Under the pieces are notes generated by a model that saw only the letters and a program-made list of their open reading frames with translations, made no database searches and had not been told where the DNA came from. Positions 36,210 to 44,473 of a DNA stretch of 64,000 nt are shown one piece after another. The translations under genes were made by a program, and so were the position numbers. The stretch is taken from assembly GCF_012927245.1 (NCBI RefSeq), contig NZ_JABBGE010000002.1, forward strand, positions 186,001 to 250,000, read 5' to 3'. Positions within the stretch are counted from its first letter, which is position 1, and each line of letters begins with the position of its first letter. The DNA is from Streptomyces sp. R302 (GTDB lineage Bacteria > Actinomycetota > Actinomycetes > Streptomycetales > Streptomycetaceae).

Positions 36210-37910
36210 TCAGAAGCCGGCGGGCTCCACGTACACGCCCCACTCCTCGCGGAGGACGTCGCAGATCTCGCCGAGGGTGGCCTCGGCGCGGACCGCGTCG
36301 AGCATCGGCGGGATCATGTTGGCGCCGTCCCGGGCCGCCGCGAGCATGGCGTCGAGGGAGGCGCGGACCTTCGCCTCGTCGCGCCGGCCCTTCCGCTCGC
36401 CGAGGACCCGGACCTGCTCCCACTCGACCTCGTGGCTGACGCGCAGGATCTCCAGGTCGCCGGTGACCGAGCCGTGGTGGACGTTGACGCCGACGACGCG
36501 CTTCTCGCCCTTCTCCAGGGACTGCTGGTAGCGGAAGGCGGACTCGGCGATCTCGCCGGTGAACCAGCCGTCCTCGATGCCGCGCAGGATGCCGGAGGTG
36601 ATCGGGCCGATCGGGTGCTGCCCGTCCGGATGGGCGCGCAGGCCGCGCTCCTTGATCTGGTCGAAGATCTTCTCGGCGTCGGCCTCGATGCGGTCGGTGA
36701 GCTGCTCGACGTACCAGGAACCGCCCAGCGGGTCCGCGACGTTGGCGACGCCGGTCTCCTCCATCAGCACCTGCTGGGTGCGGAGCGCGATCTCGGCGGC
36801 CTGCTCGCTGGGGAGGGCGAGGGTCTCGTCGAGGGCGTTGGTGTGGAGGGAGTTGGTGCCGCCGAGGACGGCGGAGAGGGCCTCGACCGCGGTCCGTACG
36901 ACGTTGTTGTACGGCTGCTGCGCGGTGAGGGAGACGCCGGCGGTCTGGGTGTGGAAGCGGAGCCACTGCGCCTTGTCGGTCTTGGCGCCGTAGACCTCCT
37001 TCATCCAGCGGGCCCAGATCCGGCGGGCGGCGCGGAACTTGGCGATCTCCTCGAAGAAGTCGAGGTGGGCGTCGAAGAAGAAGGAGAGGCCGGGCGCGAA
37101 GACGTCGACGTCGAGGCCGCGGGAGAGGCCGAGCTCCACGTAGCCGAAGCCGTCGGCGAGGGTGTACGCCAGCTCCTGCGCGGCCGTCGCCCCGGCCTCG
37201 CGGATGTGGTAACCGGAGACCGAGAGCGGCTTGTACGCGGGGATGCCCTGCGCGCAGTGCTCCATCAGGTCGCCGATGAGGCGCAGGTGCGGCTCGGGCG
37301 GGAAGAGCCACTCCTTCTGCGCGATGTACTCCTTGAAGATGTCGGTCTGGAGCGTGCCGTTGAGCACGGCCGGGTCGACGCCCTGGCGCTCGGCGGCGAC
37401 CAGGTACATGCAGAAGACCGGGACGGCCGGGCCGGAGATCGTCATCGACGTGGTCACGTCGCCGAGCGGGATGTCCTTGAAGAGGACCTCCATGTCGGCG
37501 GCGGAGTCGATGGCGACGCCGCAGTGGCCGACCTCGCCCAGCGAGCGGGGGTCGTCGGAGTCGCGGCCCATGAGGGTGGGCATGTCGAAGGCGACCGAGA
37601 GCCCGCCGCCGCCGGCGGCGAGGATCATCTTGTACCGCTCGTTGGTCTGCTCGGCGTTGCCGAAGCCGGCGAACTGGCGGATGGTCCAGGTGCGGCCCCG
37701 GTAGCCGGTGGGGTGGAGTCCCCGGGTGAAGGGGTACTCGCCGGGCCAGCCGATGCGCTCGAACCCCTCGTACGTGTCCCCGGGCCGGGGCCCGTAGACC
37801 GGCTCGACCGGGTCCCCGGAGAGCGTGGTGAAGTCCGCGTCGCGCTTGCGGGCCTTGTCGTAACGGGCCTGCCAGCGACGGCGGCCTTCCTCGATGGCGT
37901 CAGCGTCCAT
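36210..37910 (-). CDS. icmA: Isobutyryl-CoA mutase large subunit
   Basis: A 566-residue TIM-barrel subunit of the coenzyme-B12-dependent mutase that interconverts isobutyryl-CoA and n-butyryl-CoA, feeding branched-chain catabolism and polyketide precursors. The active-site residues that separate it from methylmalonyl-CoA mutase are visible: Phe80 (TWTIRQFAGFG, Tyr in MCM) and Gln198 (FKEYIAQKE, Arg in MCM). Other motifs: FDMPTLMGRDSDDPRSLGEV, LSVSGYHIREAGATAAQELA, ARRIWARWMKEVYGAK, LGGTNSLHTNALDE. It has no B12-binding domain, as expected, because IcmB is separate and not in this window. ATG 37910 lies just downstream of a 24-bp perfect palindrome. The MeaB-family chaperone is 13 kb away. Confidence 0.93.
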   Translation of the reverse strand: MDADAIEEGRRRWQARYDKARKRDADFTTLSGDPVEPVYGPRPGDTYEGFERIGWPGEYPFTRGLHPTGYRGRTWTIRQFAGFGNAEQTNERYKMILAAGGGGLSVAFDMPTLMGRDSDDPRSLGEVGHCGVAIDSAADMEVLFKDIPLGDVTTSMTISGPAVPVFCMYLVAAERQGVDPAVLNGTLQTDIFKEYIAQKEWLFPPEPHLRLIGDLMEHCAQGIPAYKPLSVSGYHIREAGATAAQELAYTLADGFGYVELGLSRGLDVDVFAPGLSFFFDAHLDFFEEIAKFRAARRIWARWMKEVYGAKTDKAQWLRFHTQTAGVSLTAQQPYNNVVRTAVEALSAVLGGTNSLHTNALDETLALPSEQAAEIALRTQQVLMEETGVANVADPLGGSWYVEQLTDRIEADAEKIFDQIKERGLRAHPDGQHPIGPITSGILRGIEDGWFTGEIAESAFRYQQSLEKGEKRVVGVNVHHGSVTGDLEILRVSHEVEWEQVRVLGERKGRRDEAKVRASLDAMLAAARDGANMIPPMLDAVRAEATLGEICDVLREEWGVYVEPAGF

Positions 37911-37918
37911 GCCTTCGA

Positions 37919-37942
37919 ATTTACTAGGACGTCCTAGTAAAT
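37919..37942. promoter_or_regulatory. 24-bp perfect palindrome over the icmA promoter
   Basis: ATTTACTAGGAC followed by GTCCTAGTAAAT (37919-37942) is an exact palindrome ending eight bases before the icmA start codon. It contains two CTAG tetramers, rare in Streptomyces, and TAGTAA in -10 position. This is a textbook repressor-operator geometry; the protein is unidentified. Confidence 0.8.
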
Positions 37943-37982
37943 GTCGATGAGAAACCCCCGCACAGTTGTACGGGGGTGAGTC

Positions 37983-38315
37983 TCAGGCCTTGGCCGGAAC
38001 CGGCTGCGCGCCGCTGACCAGCGGCTTCACCTCGGCGACGACCTTGCGCTCGACGAAGAACGCGGCGAAGGGGATCGTCCCGGAGAGCAGCACCCACACG
38101 ATCTTGCCGAACGGCCAGCGGGCCTTGGAGCCCAGGTCGAAGGCGAAGACCAGGTAGATGATGTAGAGGACGCCGTGGGCCTGGGAGACCGCGAAGGTCA
38201 GGTCCTCGCCCGTGTCGAAGCCGTACTTGAAGATCATGCAGGTGCACAGCACGAGCAGCATGACGGCGGTCACGTACGCCATGACGCGGTAGCGGGTCAG
38301 CACGCTGGATTTCAT
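37983..38315 (-). CDS. DUF3817 membrane protein
   Basis: A 110-residue integral membrane protein with three or four hydrophobic helices: VMAYVTAVMLLVLCTCMIF, an AHGVLYIIYLVFAFDL segment holding the conserved His-Gly, and IVWVLLSGTIPFAAFFVE followed by ERKV at the cytoplasmic end. The pattern (xxHG-(F/I/V)L---L, then P-x-xF-E-) is the DUF3817 family. The role is unknown. A paralogue is at 47643-47996. ATG 38315 follows GACGGC, a weak ribosome site. It lies upstream of icmA on the same strand, with the 24-bp palindrome between them. Confidence 0.88.
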   Translation of the reverse strand: MKSSVLTRYRVMAYVTAVMLLVLCTCMIFKYGFDTGEDLTFAVSQAHGVLYIIYLVFAFDLGSKARWPFGKIVWVLLSGTIPFAAFFVERKVVAEVKPLVSGAQPVPAKA

Positions 38316-38378
38316 GCCGTCGAGCGTAACCGCCCGTTCCGGGGCGATCTTCGCGGGGGTCGGGCTCGTCGAAGCGAG

Positions 38379-38447
38379 GGCCGGACCTCGCCGAACCGGG
38401 TGGCCGGACCTCGCCGAACCGGGTGGCCGGACCTCGCCGAAGCGGGG
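38379..38447. repeat. 23-bp tandem repeat, three copies
   Basis: Head-to-tail copies of a 23-base unit starting GGCCGGACCTCGCCGAACC: 38379-38401, 38402-38424 (identical) and 38425-38447 (diverging after 17 bases). It lies immediately after the MarR gene stop and upstream of the DUF3817 gene. GAAGCGAGGGCCGG just before it may be a fourth, decayed edge. Confidence 0.9.
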
Positions 38448-38448
38448 T

Positions 38449-38958
38449 TCAGGCCTCGTCGAAGTCGCCCGCCGCGACCCGCAGCGGGCGGAGCATCGCG
38501 AAGATCTCGGCGCACTCCTCGGCGTCGTACGCGCCCAGGCCGAACTCCATCTCCATCAGGTCGCGGGTGGCCGCCTCGACCACCTCGCGGCCCTTCTCGG
38601 TGATCGAGGCGAGGGTGCCGCGCCCGTCGTTGGGGTTGGGGCGCTTGGCGACGAGGCCCGACTTCACCAGGCGGTCCACCGTGTTCGTCACGGACGTGGG
38701 GTGGACCATGAGCCGCTCGCCGATCTTCGACATGGTCAGCTCGCCCTCCTTGGAGAAGGTGAGCAGCACCAGCGCCTCGTAGCGGGCGAAGGTCAGCCCG
38801 TACGGCTTGACCACGGCGTCCACCTCGCCCAGGAGGATCTGGTGGGCGCGCATGATCGAGGTGATCGCGGCCATGGAGGGGACCGGGCCCCAGCGCTTCT
38901 GCCAGAGCTCGTCGGCGCGGGCGATGGGGTCGAACGGGAGACTCAGCGGCTTCGGCAC
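38449..38958 (-). CDS. MarR-family transcriptional regulator
   Basis: A 169-residue winged-helix regulator. Helix 1 (ITSIMRAHQILLGEVDAVVK), GLTFARYEALVLLTFSKEGE, the recognition region MSKIGERLMVHPTSVTNTVD and the wing VAKRPNPNDGRGTLASITEK all match MarR. The start is GTG 38958 after AAGG. Only nine bases separate it from the MFS exporter gene upstream on the same strand, so the two are probably one transcript and the regulator may control the exporter. The C-terminal helix lacks any obvious metal or Cys sensor. The stop abuts a 23-bp repeat array. Confidence 0.9.
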   Translation of the reverse strand: MPKPLSLPFDPIARADELWQKRWGPVPSMAAITSIMRAHQILLGEVDAVVKPYGLTFARYEALVLLTFSKEGELTMSKIGERLMVHPTSVTNTVDRLVKSGLVAKRPNPNDGRGTLASITEKGREVVEAATRDLMEMEFGLGAYDAEECAEIFAMLRPLRVAAGDFDEA

Positions 38959-38967
38959 GCATCGACC

Positions 38968-40284
38968 TTACCGACTGGTCACATGACGGTCAGCCCCGTC
39001 TCGCTCTTCGGTCGCGAGCAGGACACCGACGGTCACGACGGCGAGCAGGCCCGCGCCGGCGACCACCAGATGGACGGGGACGAACTCGGCGACCAGGCCC
39101 GCGCCGGCCATGCCGACGCCCTGGACGGTCATCATGCCCGCCGTCATGAGGGTCATCGCCCTCCCCCGCCGCTCCTCGGGGACGGCCGCGACGAAACGGG
39201 CGTCGAGGCCGAGGGTGTACGCCCCCGCGGCACCGGCCGCCACGAGCGCGAGCGCGGCGAGCGCGGGGCCGGGGCGGAGCGCGTACACGAGGAAGGGGAG
39301 GAAGCCGGCGAGGAGGAGCGGGGCGACGAGCCGGACGCGGGTGGCGGGGCCCAGGAGGGCGCCGGCGAGGAGTTCGCCGGCGATGGTGCCGACCGGCATG
39401 GCGCACATGAGGAGGCCGAGGGCGGCGGTGGAGACGCCGAGCCCGTCGGCGTAGGGGGCGGCGAGCGCCTCGGGGACGACGACGAAGAGCGGCGGCACCC
39501 AGAAGAGCAGCATCAGCCGGCGGATCCGGCGGTCGCGCAGCAGCGACCAGGTGGCGCCGAGCCCCTCGCGCTTCTCGGCGGCGCGGGCCGGGCGGCGGGC
39601 GGTGCCGAGGCGCAGCAGCAGGGCGGAGAGGAGGAAGGTCGCGGCGGTGAGCGCGATGGCCGCGCGGGCGGGGACGACGGTGAGCAGGACGCCGCCGACG
39701 CCGAAGCCGGCGAGGAGGGCGGACTGGGAGACGATCCGCAGGAGCGAGCGGCCGAGGACGAAGAGGTCGCCGTCGCCCAGGATGTCGGCGAGCGTCGCCA
39801 TGCGGGTGCCCTGGAAGACGGGCGCGACGGCGGCGACGGCGCAGCGCAGCACGAGCAGCCCGGCGACGGGGGTGGCGGGCAGCACCATGAGCGCGACGGC
39901 CCCGGCGCAGAGCAGGTCGCAGACGACGAGCACCCGGCGCGGCGGATGCCGGTCGGCGATCCCCGCGAGGAGGGTGCCGCCGAGGAGGTAGGGGAGGAAG
40001 CCGAGGGCGAAGGTGAGGGAGGAGAGGAGCGGGGACCGGGTGAGGTCGTAGACGAGGACGGTGAGCGCGATCTCGCTGACGACGAGCCCGAGCAGCGAGA
40101 GCAGATGCGCCCCGAACACCCACCGGAACTCCCGCACCCGGAAGACGGCGAGGTAGCCGGGGGCGGCGGACGCGGGCGCGTAGCCCGGGACGGCGGGCGT
40201 GGGCGTGGGTGCGGGGTCGGCCGGGGCGGTGTCGAGGGTGGGGTCAGGGGCGGAGTGGTGGGCCGGCGGGCCGGTTGGGGGCAT
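38968..40284 (-). CDS. MFS transporter (probable efflux)
   Basis: A 438-residue major facilitator with a Pro/Ala-rich cytoplasmic N-terminus (about 1-42) and about 12 membrane helices (for example FGAHLLSLLGLVVSEIALTV, LGFLPYLLGGTLLAGIADRH, LLVLRCAVAAVAPVFQGTRM, VPVHLVVAGAGLLAVVTVGV). The conserved loop GIADRHPPRRV between helices 2 and 3 matches motif A. The shape fits the drug-efflux-like MFS subgroup (MFS_3). ATG 40284 has only a weak ribosome site. It diverges from an ArsR-type regulator, with a palindrome over that gene's promoter, and is followed by a MarR gene, so it may have two local regulators. Confidence 0.88.
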   Translation of the reverse strand: MPPTGPPAHHSAPDPTLDTAPADPAPTPTPAVPGYAPASAAPGYLAVFRVREFRWVFGAHLLSLLGLVVSEIALTVLVYDLTRSPLLSSLTFALGFLPYLLGGTLLAGIADRHPPRRVLVVCDLLCAGAVALMVLPATPVAGLLVLRCAVAAVAPVFQGTRMATLADILGDGDLFVLGRSLLRIVSQSALLAGFGVGGVLLTVVPARAAIALTAATFLLSALLLRLGTARRPARAAEKREGLGATWSLLRDRRIRRLMLLFWVPPLFVVVPEALAAPYADGLGVSTAALGLLMCAMPVGTIAGELLAGALLGPATRVRLVAPLLLAGFLPFLVYALRPGPALAALALVAAGAAGAYTLGLDARFVAAVPEERRGRAMTLMTAGMMTVQGVGMAGAGLVAEFVPVHLVVAGAGLLAVVTVGVLLATEERDGADRHVTSR

Positions 40285-40323
40285 GTGTGCAGCCTGGGTC
40301 GGCTGAGGCGAGCGGCCTAGACT

Positions 40324-40339
40324 TTCGGCTGTAGCCGAA
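40324..40339. promoter_or_regulatory. Palindrome between the MFS and ArsR-type genes
   Basis: TTCGGCT, GT, AGCCGAA (40324-40339): perfect 7-bp arms, directly downstream of a TAGACT -10-like hexamer (40319-40324). It covers the expected start of the regulator transcript, so an autorepressor site is likely. Confidence 0.65.
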
Positions 40340-40364
40340 TGTCCCGTACGCCGGAGGGGGTGCC

Positions 40365-41360
40365 GTGCCGTACCACCTGCTCTTCGGGGAGTCCGATCCG
40401 CTGCGGATCCGGTTCGCCGTGTCGCCGCTCTGGGAGACGCAGTCGGCCGTGCGGGTGCTCGCGCGGCCCCGGCAGCAGGGGTACCACCTGCCCTGGCTGC
40501 GGCGGATCGCCGGGGCGGCGCGGGAGCTGGACCTCGCGCCGCTGCAGCTGCTCATGCCGTTGCGGGGGCATTCGCCGGACTTTCTCTATCCGCCGCCGCT
40601 GGGGCCCGCCGCGTCCTTCGAGGAGGAGCTGGCCGCCGTGCGGGCGATCGATCCGGCGCTGGTCGGGCCGGATCTCGCGCGGGCGCTGGCCTGTACGCCG
40701 GGGGCGGCGGAGAGCGCGGAGGGGCGGCGGATGCTCGCCGATCCCGCGGCGGCCGTGGCGCGGCTCGCCGATCTGCTCGCGGCCGCGTGGGAGGCGCTGG
40801 TCGCGCCCGAGTGGCCCCGGCTGCGGGCGCTGCTCGAAGCGGATGTGGCGTACCACTCGCGGAGGCTCGCGGAGGGTGGTCTGGAGCGGCTGCTCGGGGA
40901 GCTGCACCCGTCCTTCTCGTGGGACGCGGAGGCGGGGGTCCTGGAGGTGGCCGGCTATCGCGGGGAGCACGTGCGGGCCCTGGGCGGGCAGGGTCTGGTG
41001 CTGATGCCGTCGGTGTTCATCTGGCCGGAGGTGATCAGCGGTTTCGACGAGCCGTGGCAGCCGACGGTGGTGTATCCGGTGCGCGGCATCGGCGGGCTGT
41101 GGGCGGAGTCGCGGGAGCGGACGCCGGAGGCGCTGGCGCGGCTGCTGGGGCCGGTGCGGGCGGACGTGCTGTGCGCGCTGGACGAGCCGGCCGGGACGAC
41201 GGCGCTCGCGCACCGGCTGGGCAGGGCGCCGTCGTCGGTGTCGGCGCACCTGGCGGTGTTGCGGGACGCGGGGCTGCTGACCTCGCGGCGTTACGGCCAC
41301 CAGGTGCTGTACGAGCGGACGCCGCTGGGGATCGCGGTGTCGCAGCCGGACGCCGGGTGA
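40365..41360 (+). CDS. ArsR-type winged-helix regulator with DUF5937 domain
   Basis: A 331-residue protein. The first 250 residues match a large ligand-domain family found in streptomycete ArsR proteins (YHLLFGESDPLRIRFAVSPL, GHSPDFLYPPP, LMPSVFIWPEVISGFDEPWQ). The C-terminal winged helix (about 265-325) has RADVLCALDEPAGTTALAHR, GRAPSSVSAHLAVLRDAGLL and TSRRYGHQVLYERTPLG. No metal-binding Cys pairs are seen, so a small-molecule ligand is more likely than a metal. GTG 40365 is five bases after GGAGGGGG. It is divergent from an MFS exporter with a palindromic operator between them, a common drug-responsive pair. Confidence 0.88.
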   Translation: MPYHLLFGESDPLRIRFAVSPLWETQSAVRVLARPRQQGYHLPWLRRIAGAARELDLAPLQLLMPLRGHSPDFLYPPPLGPAASFEEELAAVRAIDPALVGPDLARALACTPGAAESAEGRRMLADPAAAVARLADLLAAAWEALVAPEWPRLRALLEADVAYHSRRLAEGGLERLLGELHPSFSWDAEAGVLEVAGYRGEHVRALGGQGLVLMPSVFIWPEVISGFDEPWQPTVVYPVRGIGGLWAESRERTPEALARLLGPVRADVLCALDEPAGTTALAHRLGRAPSSVSAHLAVLRDAGLLTSRRYGHQVLYERTPLGIAVSQPDAG

Positions 41361-41449
41361 CCGTTATGTCACGATGAGCCCCGTTCGTCCGGTGATCCCC
41401 TGACGGACCTCGCGCCCGTACTCCCCACGTTGCCGACCCTGGGGGCCGG

Positions 41450-42475
41450 ATGTCCCGCCGCACCACCACCGTCACCGCCGTCGCCCTCGCCGCCGCCCTG
41501 CTGCTGACCACCGGCGGCTGCTCCTCCGACGAGCCCGCCCGCTCCCCCGTCGGCCCCCCGGCCGCGACGAAGGGCGAGGCGCCGGCGCCGACCGGCGGTT
41601 CGCCGTTCTGGGTGGACCCGGAGAGCGACGCGGCCAAGCAGGTCCGGCAGTACGAGGCGCAGGGCCGCACCGACGACGCCCGGGTGCTGAAGCGGATCTC
41701 GGAGCAGCCGGTCGCGGACTGGCCGGCCGGGGACGACCCGGCGCCGGAGATCCGGCGGGCGGTGCGCGGGGCGACGGCCGAGGACCGGACGGCGGTCTTC
41801 GTGGCGTACAACATCCCGCACCGCGACTGCGGGATGTACTCCGCCGGCGGGGCGCGGGACGGGCAGGCGTACCGGGACTGGGTGGACGCCTTCGCCTCGG
41901 CGATCGGGGACGCCTCCGCGGTGGTGGTCCTGGAGCCGGACGCGGTGCCGCACATGGTGGACGGCTGTACGCCGGGGCAGTACCACGAGGAGCGGTCGGC
42001 GCTGCTCTCGGAGGCGATCGAGCGCCTGAAGCGGCAGCCGGGCACCCGGGTCTACCTGGACGCGGGGAACCCGGCGTGGATCGACGACCCGGGGAAGCTG
42101 GTGGAGCCGCTGCGGCGGGCCGGGATCGCCCGCGCGGACGGCTTCTCGCTGAACGTGTCGAACTTCCAGGAGACCTCGGTGGTGCGGGACTTCGGGGCGA
42201 CCCTGTCGGGGCTGCTCGGCGGGATGCACTTCACGGTCGACACGAGCCGGAACGGCGCCGGCCCCCTCCCGGGGGACCGGGCGGAGGCCTGGTGCAATCC
42301 CCCGGGCCGGTCGCTCGGCGTGCCGCCGACGGACCGGACCGGGGACGCGCTGGTGGACGCGTACCTGTGGATCAAGCGTCCGGGGGATTCGGACGGGCAG
42401 TGCCGGGGCGGCCCGTCCGCGGGGACCTGGTGGCCCGAGTACGCCCTCGGCCTGGCCCGCCGCGCCGACTCCTGA
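41450..42475 (+). CDS. cslZ: GH6 endoglucanase-type lipoprotein (CslZ)
   Basis: A 341-residue exported family-6 glycoside hydrolase. A lipobox (LLLTTGGC, Cys about residue 24) predicts a lipoprotein. The GH6 core has FVAYNIPHRDCGMYSAGGA, the catalytic-acid region VVVLEPDAVPHMVDGC, DAGNPAWI, GFSLNVSNF, FTVDTSRNGAGP, WCNPPGRSLG and AYLWIKRPGDSDGQC. In Streptomyces the CslZ hydrolase lies beside cslA-glxA and trims or releases the beta-glucan made at hyphal tips. ATG 41450 follows GGGGGCC. It converges on glxA with a 27-base gap and no hairpin. Confidence 0.88.
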   Translation: MSRRTTTVTAVALAAALLLTTGGCSSDEPARSPVGPPAATKGEAPAPTGGSPFWVDPESDAAKQVRQYEAQGRTDDARVLKRISEQPVADWPAGDDPAPEIRRAVRGATAEDRTAVFVAYNIPHRDCGMYSAGGARDGQAYRDWVDAFASAIGDASAVVVLEPDAVPHMVDGCTPGQYHEERSALLSEAIERLKRQPGTRVYLDAGNPAWIDDPGKLVEPLRRAGIARADGFSLNVSNFQETSVVRDFGATLSGLLGGMHFTVDTSRNGAGPLPGDRAEAWCNPPGRSLGVPPTDRTGDALVDAYLWIKRPGDSDGQCRGGPSAGTWWPEYALGLARRADS

Positions 42476-42502
42476 CGCCTTGTCAGTACTCCTGAAGCCT
42501 CG

Positions 42503-44470
42503 TCAGCCTCCCTTCACCTGGATCCACTTGGCCTCGGAGGGGATGCCCTCCTCGTCGGTGACGAAGAGCATGTACCAGCCGGGCGGGACGAGGGTGCGGT
42601 CCTCGGGGGCGTCCACGGTGACCGTGAGCCCGTCCTTGCCCCTGGTCAGCTCCAGGGCCACCGAGCGCTGTTCGACGTCCGTGGTGTGGGTGACGGCGCT
42701 GGGCCGCATCAGGCGGGCCTTGGCGATCCGGCCGGCGTCCTTGGTCTTGAAGGTGGCGCGGCCGTTGCGGTCGAGCTCCCGGGGGCCCTCGCCGAGCACC
42801 GGCCGGTCGGCGCCGGCCTTGTGGAGGTAGGGCGGGGTGAAGACCTCGATGCGCTGCTCGAAGGTGCCGAGCTTGGTGTTGTCCTTGTCGTCGAAGAGCG
42901 GGTCGGAGCCGAAGGTGGCGACCCGTCCGTCGGGCAGCAGCAGCGCCTCCGAGTGGTAGTTGCGGCCGACGGTGGGGTCGGCCGCCGCCGCGAAGGCGTT
43001 GGTGGCGGGGTCGTAGAACTGCGCCTTCAGGATGTCGCTGCCGCTGCGGCCCCGGTAGTCGCGGGAGCCGCCGGTGGTGAAGACGGTGTCGTCGGGGAGC
43101 AGGACGCTGCTGAGGTAGCGGGTGCCCTGCGGGAGGGCCGGGCCGTCCTGGAAGGCCGGGCTCTCGGCATTCAGGTCGACGATGGAGGTGCGGGCGGTGG
43201 ACTTGGCGGACTCGCCGACCCCACCGCCGCCGAGGACCATCACCTTCTGCGCCTGTGCGGGGGGCAGGATGAGGGAGGCGGAGGTCTCCAGCTGGTCGGG
43301 GTCGGTGAGGCCGGTCAGGGGGGTGAACTTGTTGGTCTTCAGGTCCCACAGGCCGGGTGCCCGGCCCTTCTCGGCGGGGCCGTAGCCGGCGTTGGAGCCG
43401 GTGTAGAGGAGCTTGCCGCCCTTGGTGAGGAAGAGCGAGGGGTAGGTGGGGAAGTAGCGGAAGGGGCCCTTGGTCCACTTCTTGGTCTTCGGGTCGTAGA
43501 TCTCGTTGTCGCCGGGGACGACGTCGCCGACGTCGTTGAGCCCGGAGACGGCGAGGACCTTGCCGTCCTGGAGGCCGACCAGGGTGGGGTACCAGCGGGC
43601 GTCCTTCATCGGGGCGACCGGAATGTACTTCTCCGCCTTGGGGTCGAACTCGTAGGCGGCCTTGATGCCCTGGAAGTCCTGCTTCTCGGTGGTGAGCTTC
43701 TGGGCGAGGCCGTAGACGTTGTCGGCCTGCTCGCCCTTGAGGCCGACGACCTCGTACTGCGCGGCCTCGGTGGTGAGGCCCTGCGGGCCCTCCTCGACGG
43801 CCTCGACGAAGACCCGGGCCTCGGCCGCGGTCACCTTGGTCTTCCACGGCTTCATCTGGCCGCTCTTGAAGTACGAGATCTCGAACTCGCGCTTCGCCTT
43901 GGGGACGGTGACGTCGGTGGTGGAGACGTACTCGACGCCGGACGGGGAGCGGAAGCGGGTGCCCTTCTTGAGGGTGACGGCCTTGTCGGGGCTCTCGTTC
44001 TTCACCCGCATGCCGCCGCCGGCCTTCTTCACCCCGCCGTCGAGGACCTCGTAGCGGGCGGTGCCGCCGGCCACCAGGAGCCGCCCGTCGGGCAGTTGGC
44101 TGTGGCCGGCGCAGAAGAAGTCCTCGGGGGTGGGGATCTTCTTGAAGGTGTTCTTCACCGGGTCCCACAGGACGGTGTCGAAGGTCCCGGCGTCGAAGTT
44201 CTCCTGGTCGTTGCCGGAGCCGGCGATCAGGAGCACCTTGCCGGTGTGCAGGAGGGCGGCGTGGATGGCGTTGATCCGCGCCCCGTCGGGGACGGAGACG
44301 CCGCCCCAGGAGCCGTACTTCTTCTTGTAGCCGGGCTGGGCGATCTTGTAGGCGTGGTACTTCTCCGAGGCGAAGGAGACGGCCGCGGGGGCGTTGAGCG
44401 CCGCGAGGACGAGGACGGCGCCGCTGCCGAGCAGGGTCTTCTTGAACTTCTTGGACGGCCGGTAGGCCAT
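42503..44470 (-). CDS. glxA: GlxA mono-copper radical oxidase (galactose oxidase-like)
   Basis: A 655-residue secreted or membrane-anchored copper oxidase needed for glycan deposition and development in Streptomyces. It has an N-terminal anchor/signal (KTLLGSGAVLVLAALNAPAA), a kelch-type seven-bladed domain and a C-terminal immunoglobulin-like domain. By alignment with galactose oxidase, the Tyr-Cys crosslink should join Cys120 (EDFFCAGHSQLPDGR) and Tyr294 (DARWYPTLVGLQDG). The equatorial His/Tyr ligands should be in GTRYLSSVLL, GRNYHSEALLLPDGR and the C-terminal PSAVTHTTD. ATG 44470 follows GGAGGGAA and lies only three bases after the cslA stop, so the two are tightly coupled. Confidence 0.93.
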   Translation of the reverse strand: MAYRPSKKFKKTLLGSGAVLVLAALNAPAAVSFASEKYHAYKIAQPGYKKKYGSWGGVSVPDGARINAIHAALLHTGKVLLIAGSGNDQENFDAGTFDTVLWDPVKNTFKKIPTPEDFFCAGHSQLPDGRLLVAGGTARYEVLDGGVKKAGGGMRVKNESPDKAVTLKKGTRFRSPSGVEYVSTTDVTVPKAKREFEISYFKSGQMKPWKTKVTAAEARVFVEAVEEGPQGLTTEAAQYEVVGLKGEQADNVYGLAQKLTTEKQDFQGIKAAYEFDPKAEKYIPVAPMKDARWYPTLVGLQDGKVLAVSGLNDVGDVVPGDNEIYDPKTKKWTKGPFRYFPTYPSLFLTKGGKLLYTGSNAGYGPAEKGRAPGLWDLKTNKFTPLTGLTDPDQLETSASLILPPAQAQKVMVLGGGGVGESAKSTARTSIVDLNAESPAFQDGPALPQGTRYLSSVLLPDDTVFTTGGSRDYRGRSGSDILKAQFYDPATNAFAAAADPTVGRNYHSEALLLPDGRVATFGSDPLFDDKDNTKLGTFEQRIEVFTPPYLHKAGADRPVLGEGPRELDRNGRATFKTKDAGRIAKARLMRPSAVTHTTDVEQRSVALELTRGKDGLTVTVDAPEDRTLVPPGWYMLFVTDEEGIPSEAKWIQVKGG

Positions 44471-44473
44471 GGC

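Noticed and set aside
36210-37910. Assignment as methylmalonyl-CoA mutase large subunit
   Set aside because: Phe80 and Gln198, the absence of a B12 domain and the 566-residue length match IcmA rather than MCM.
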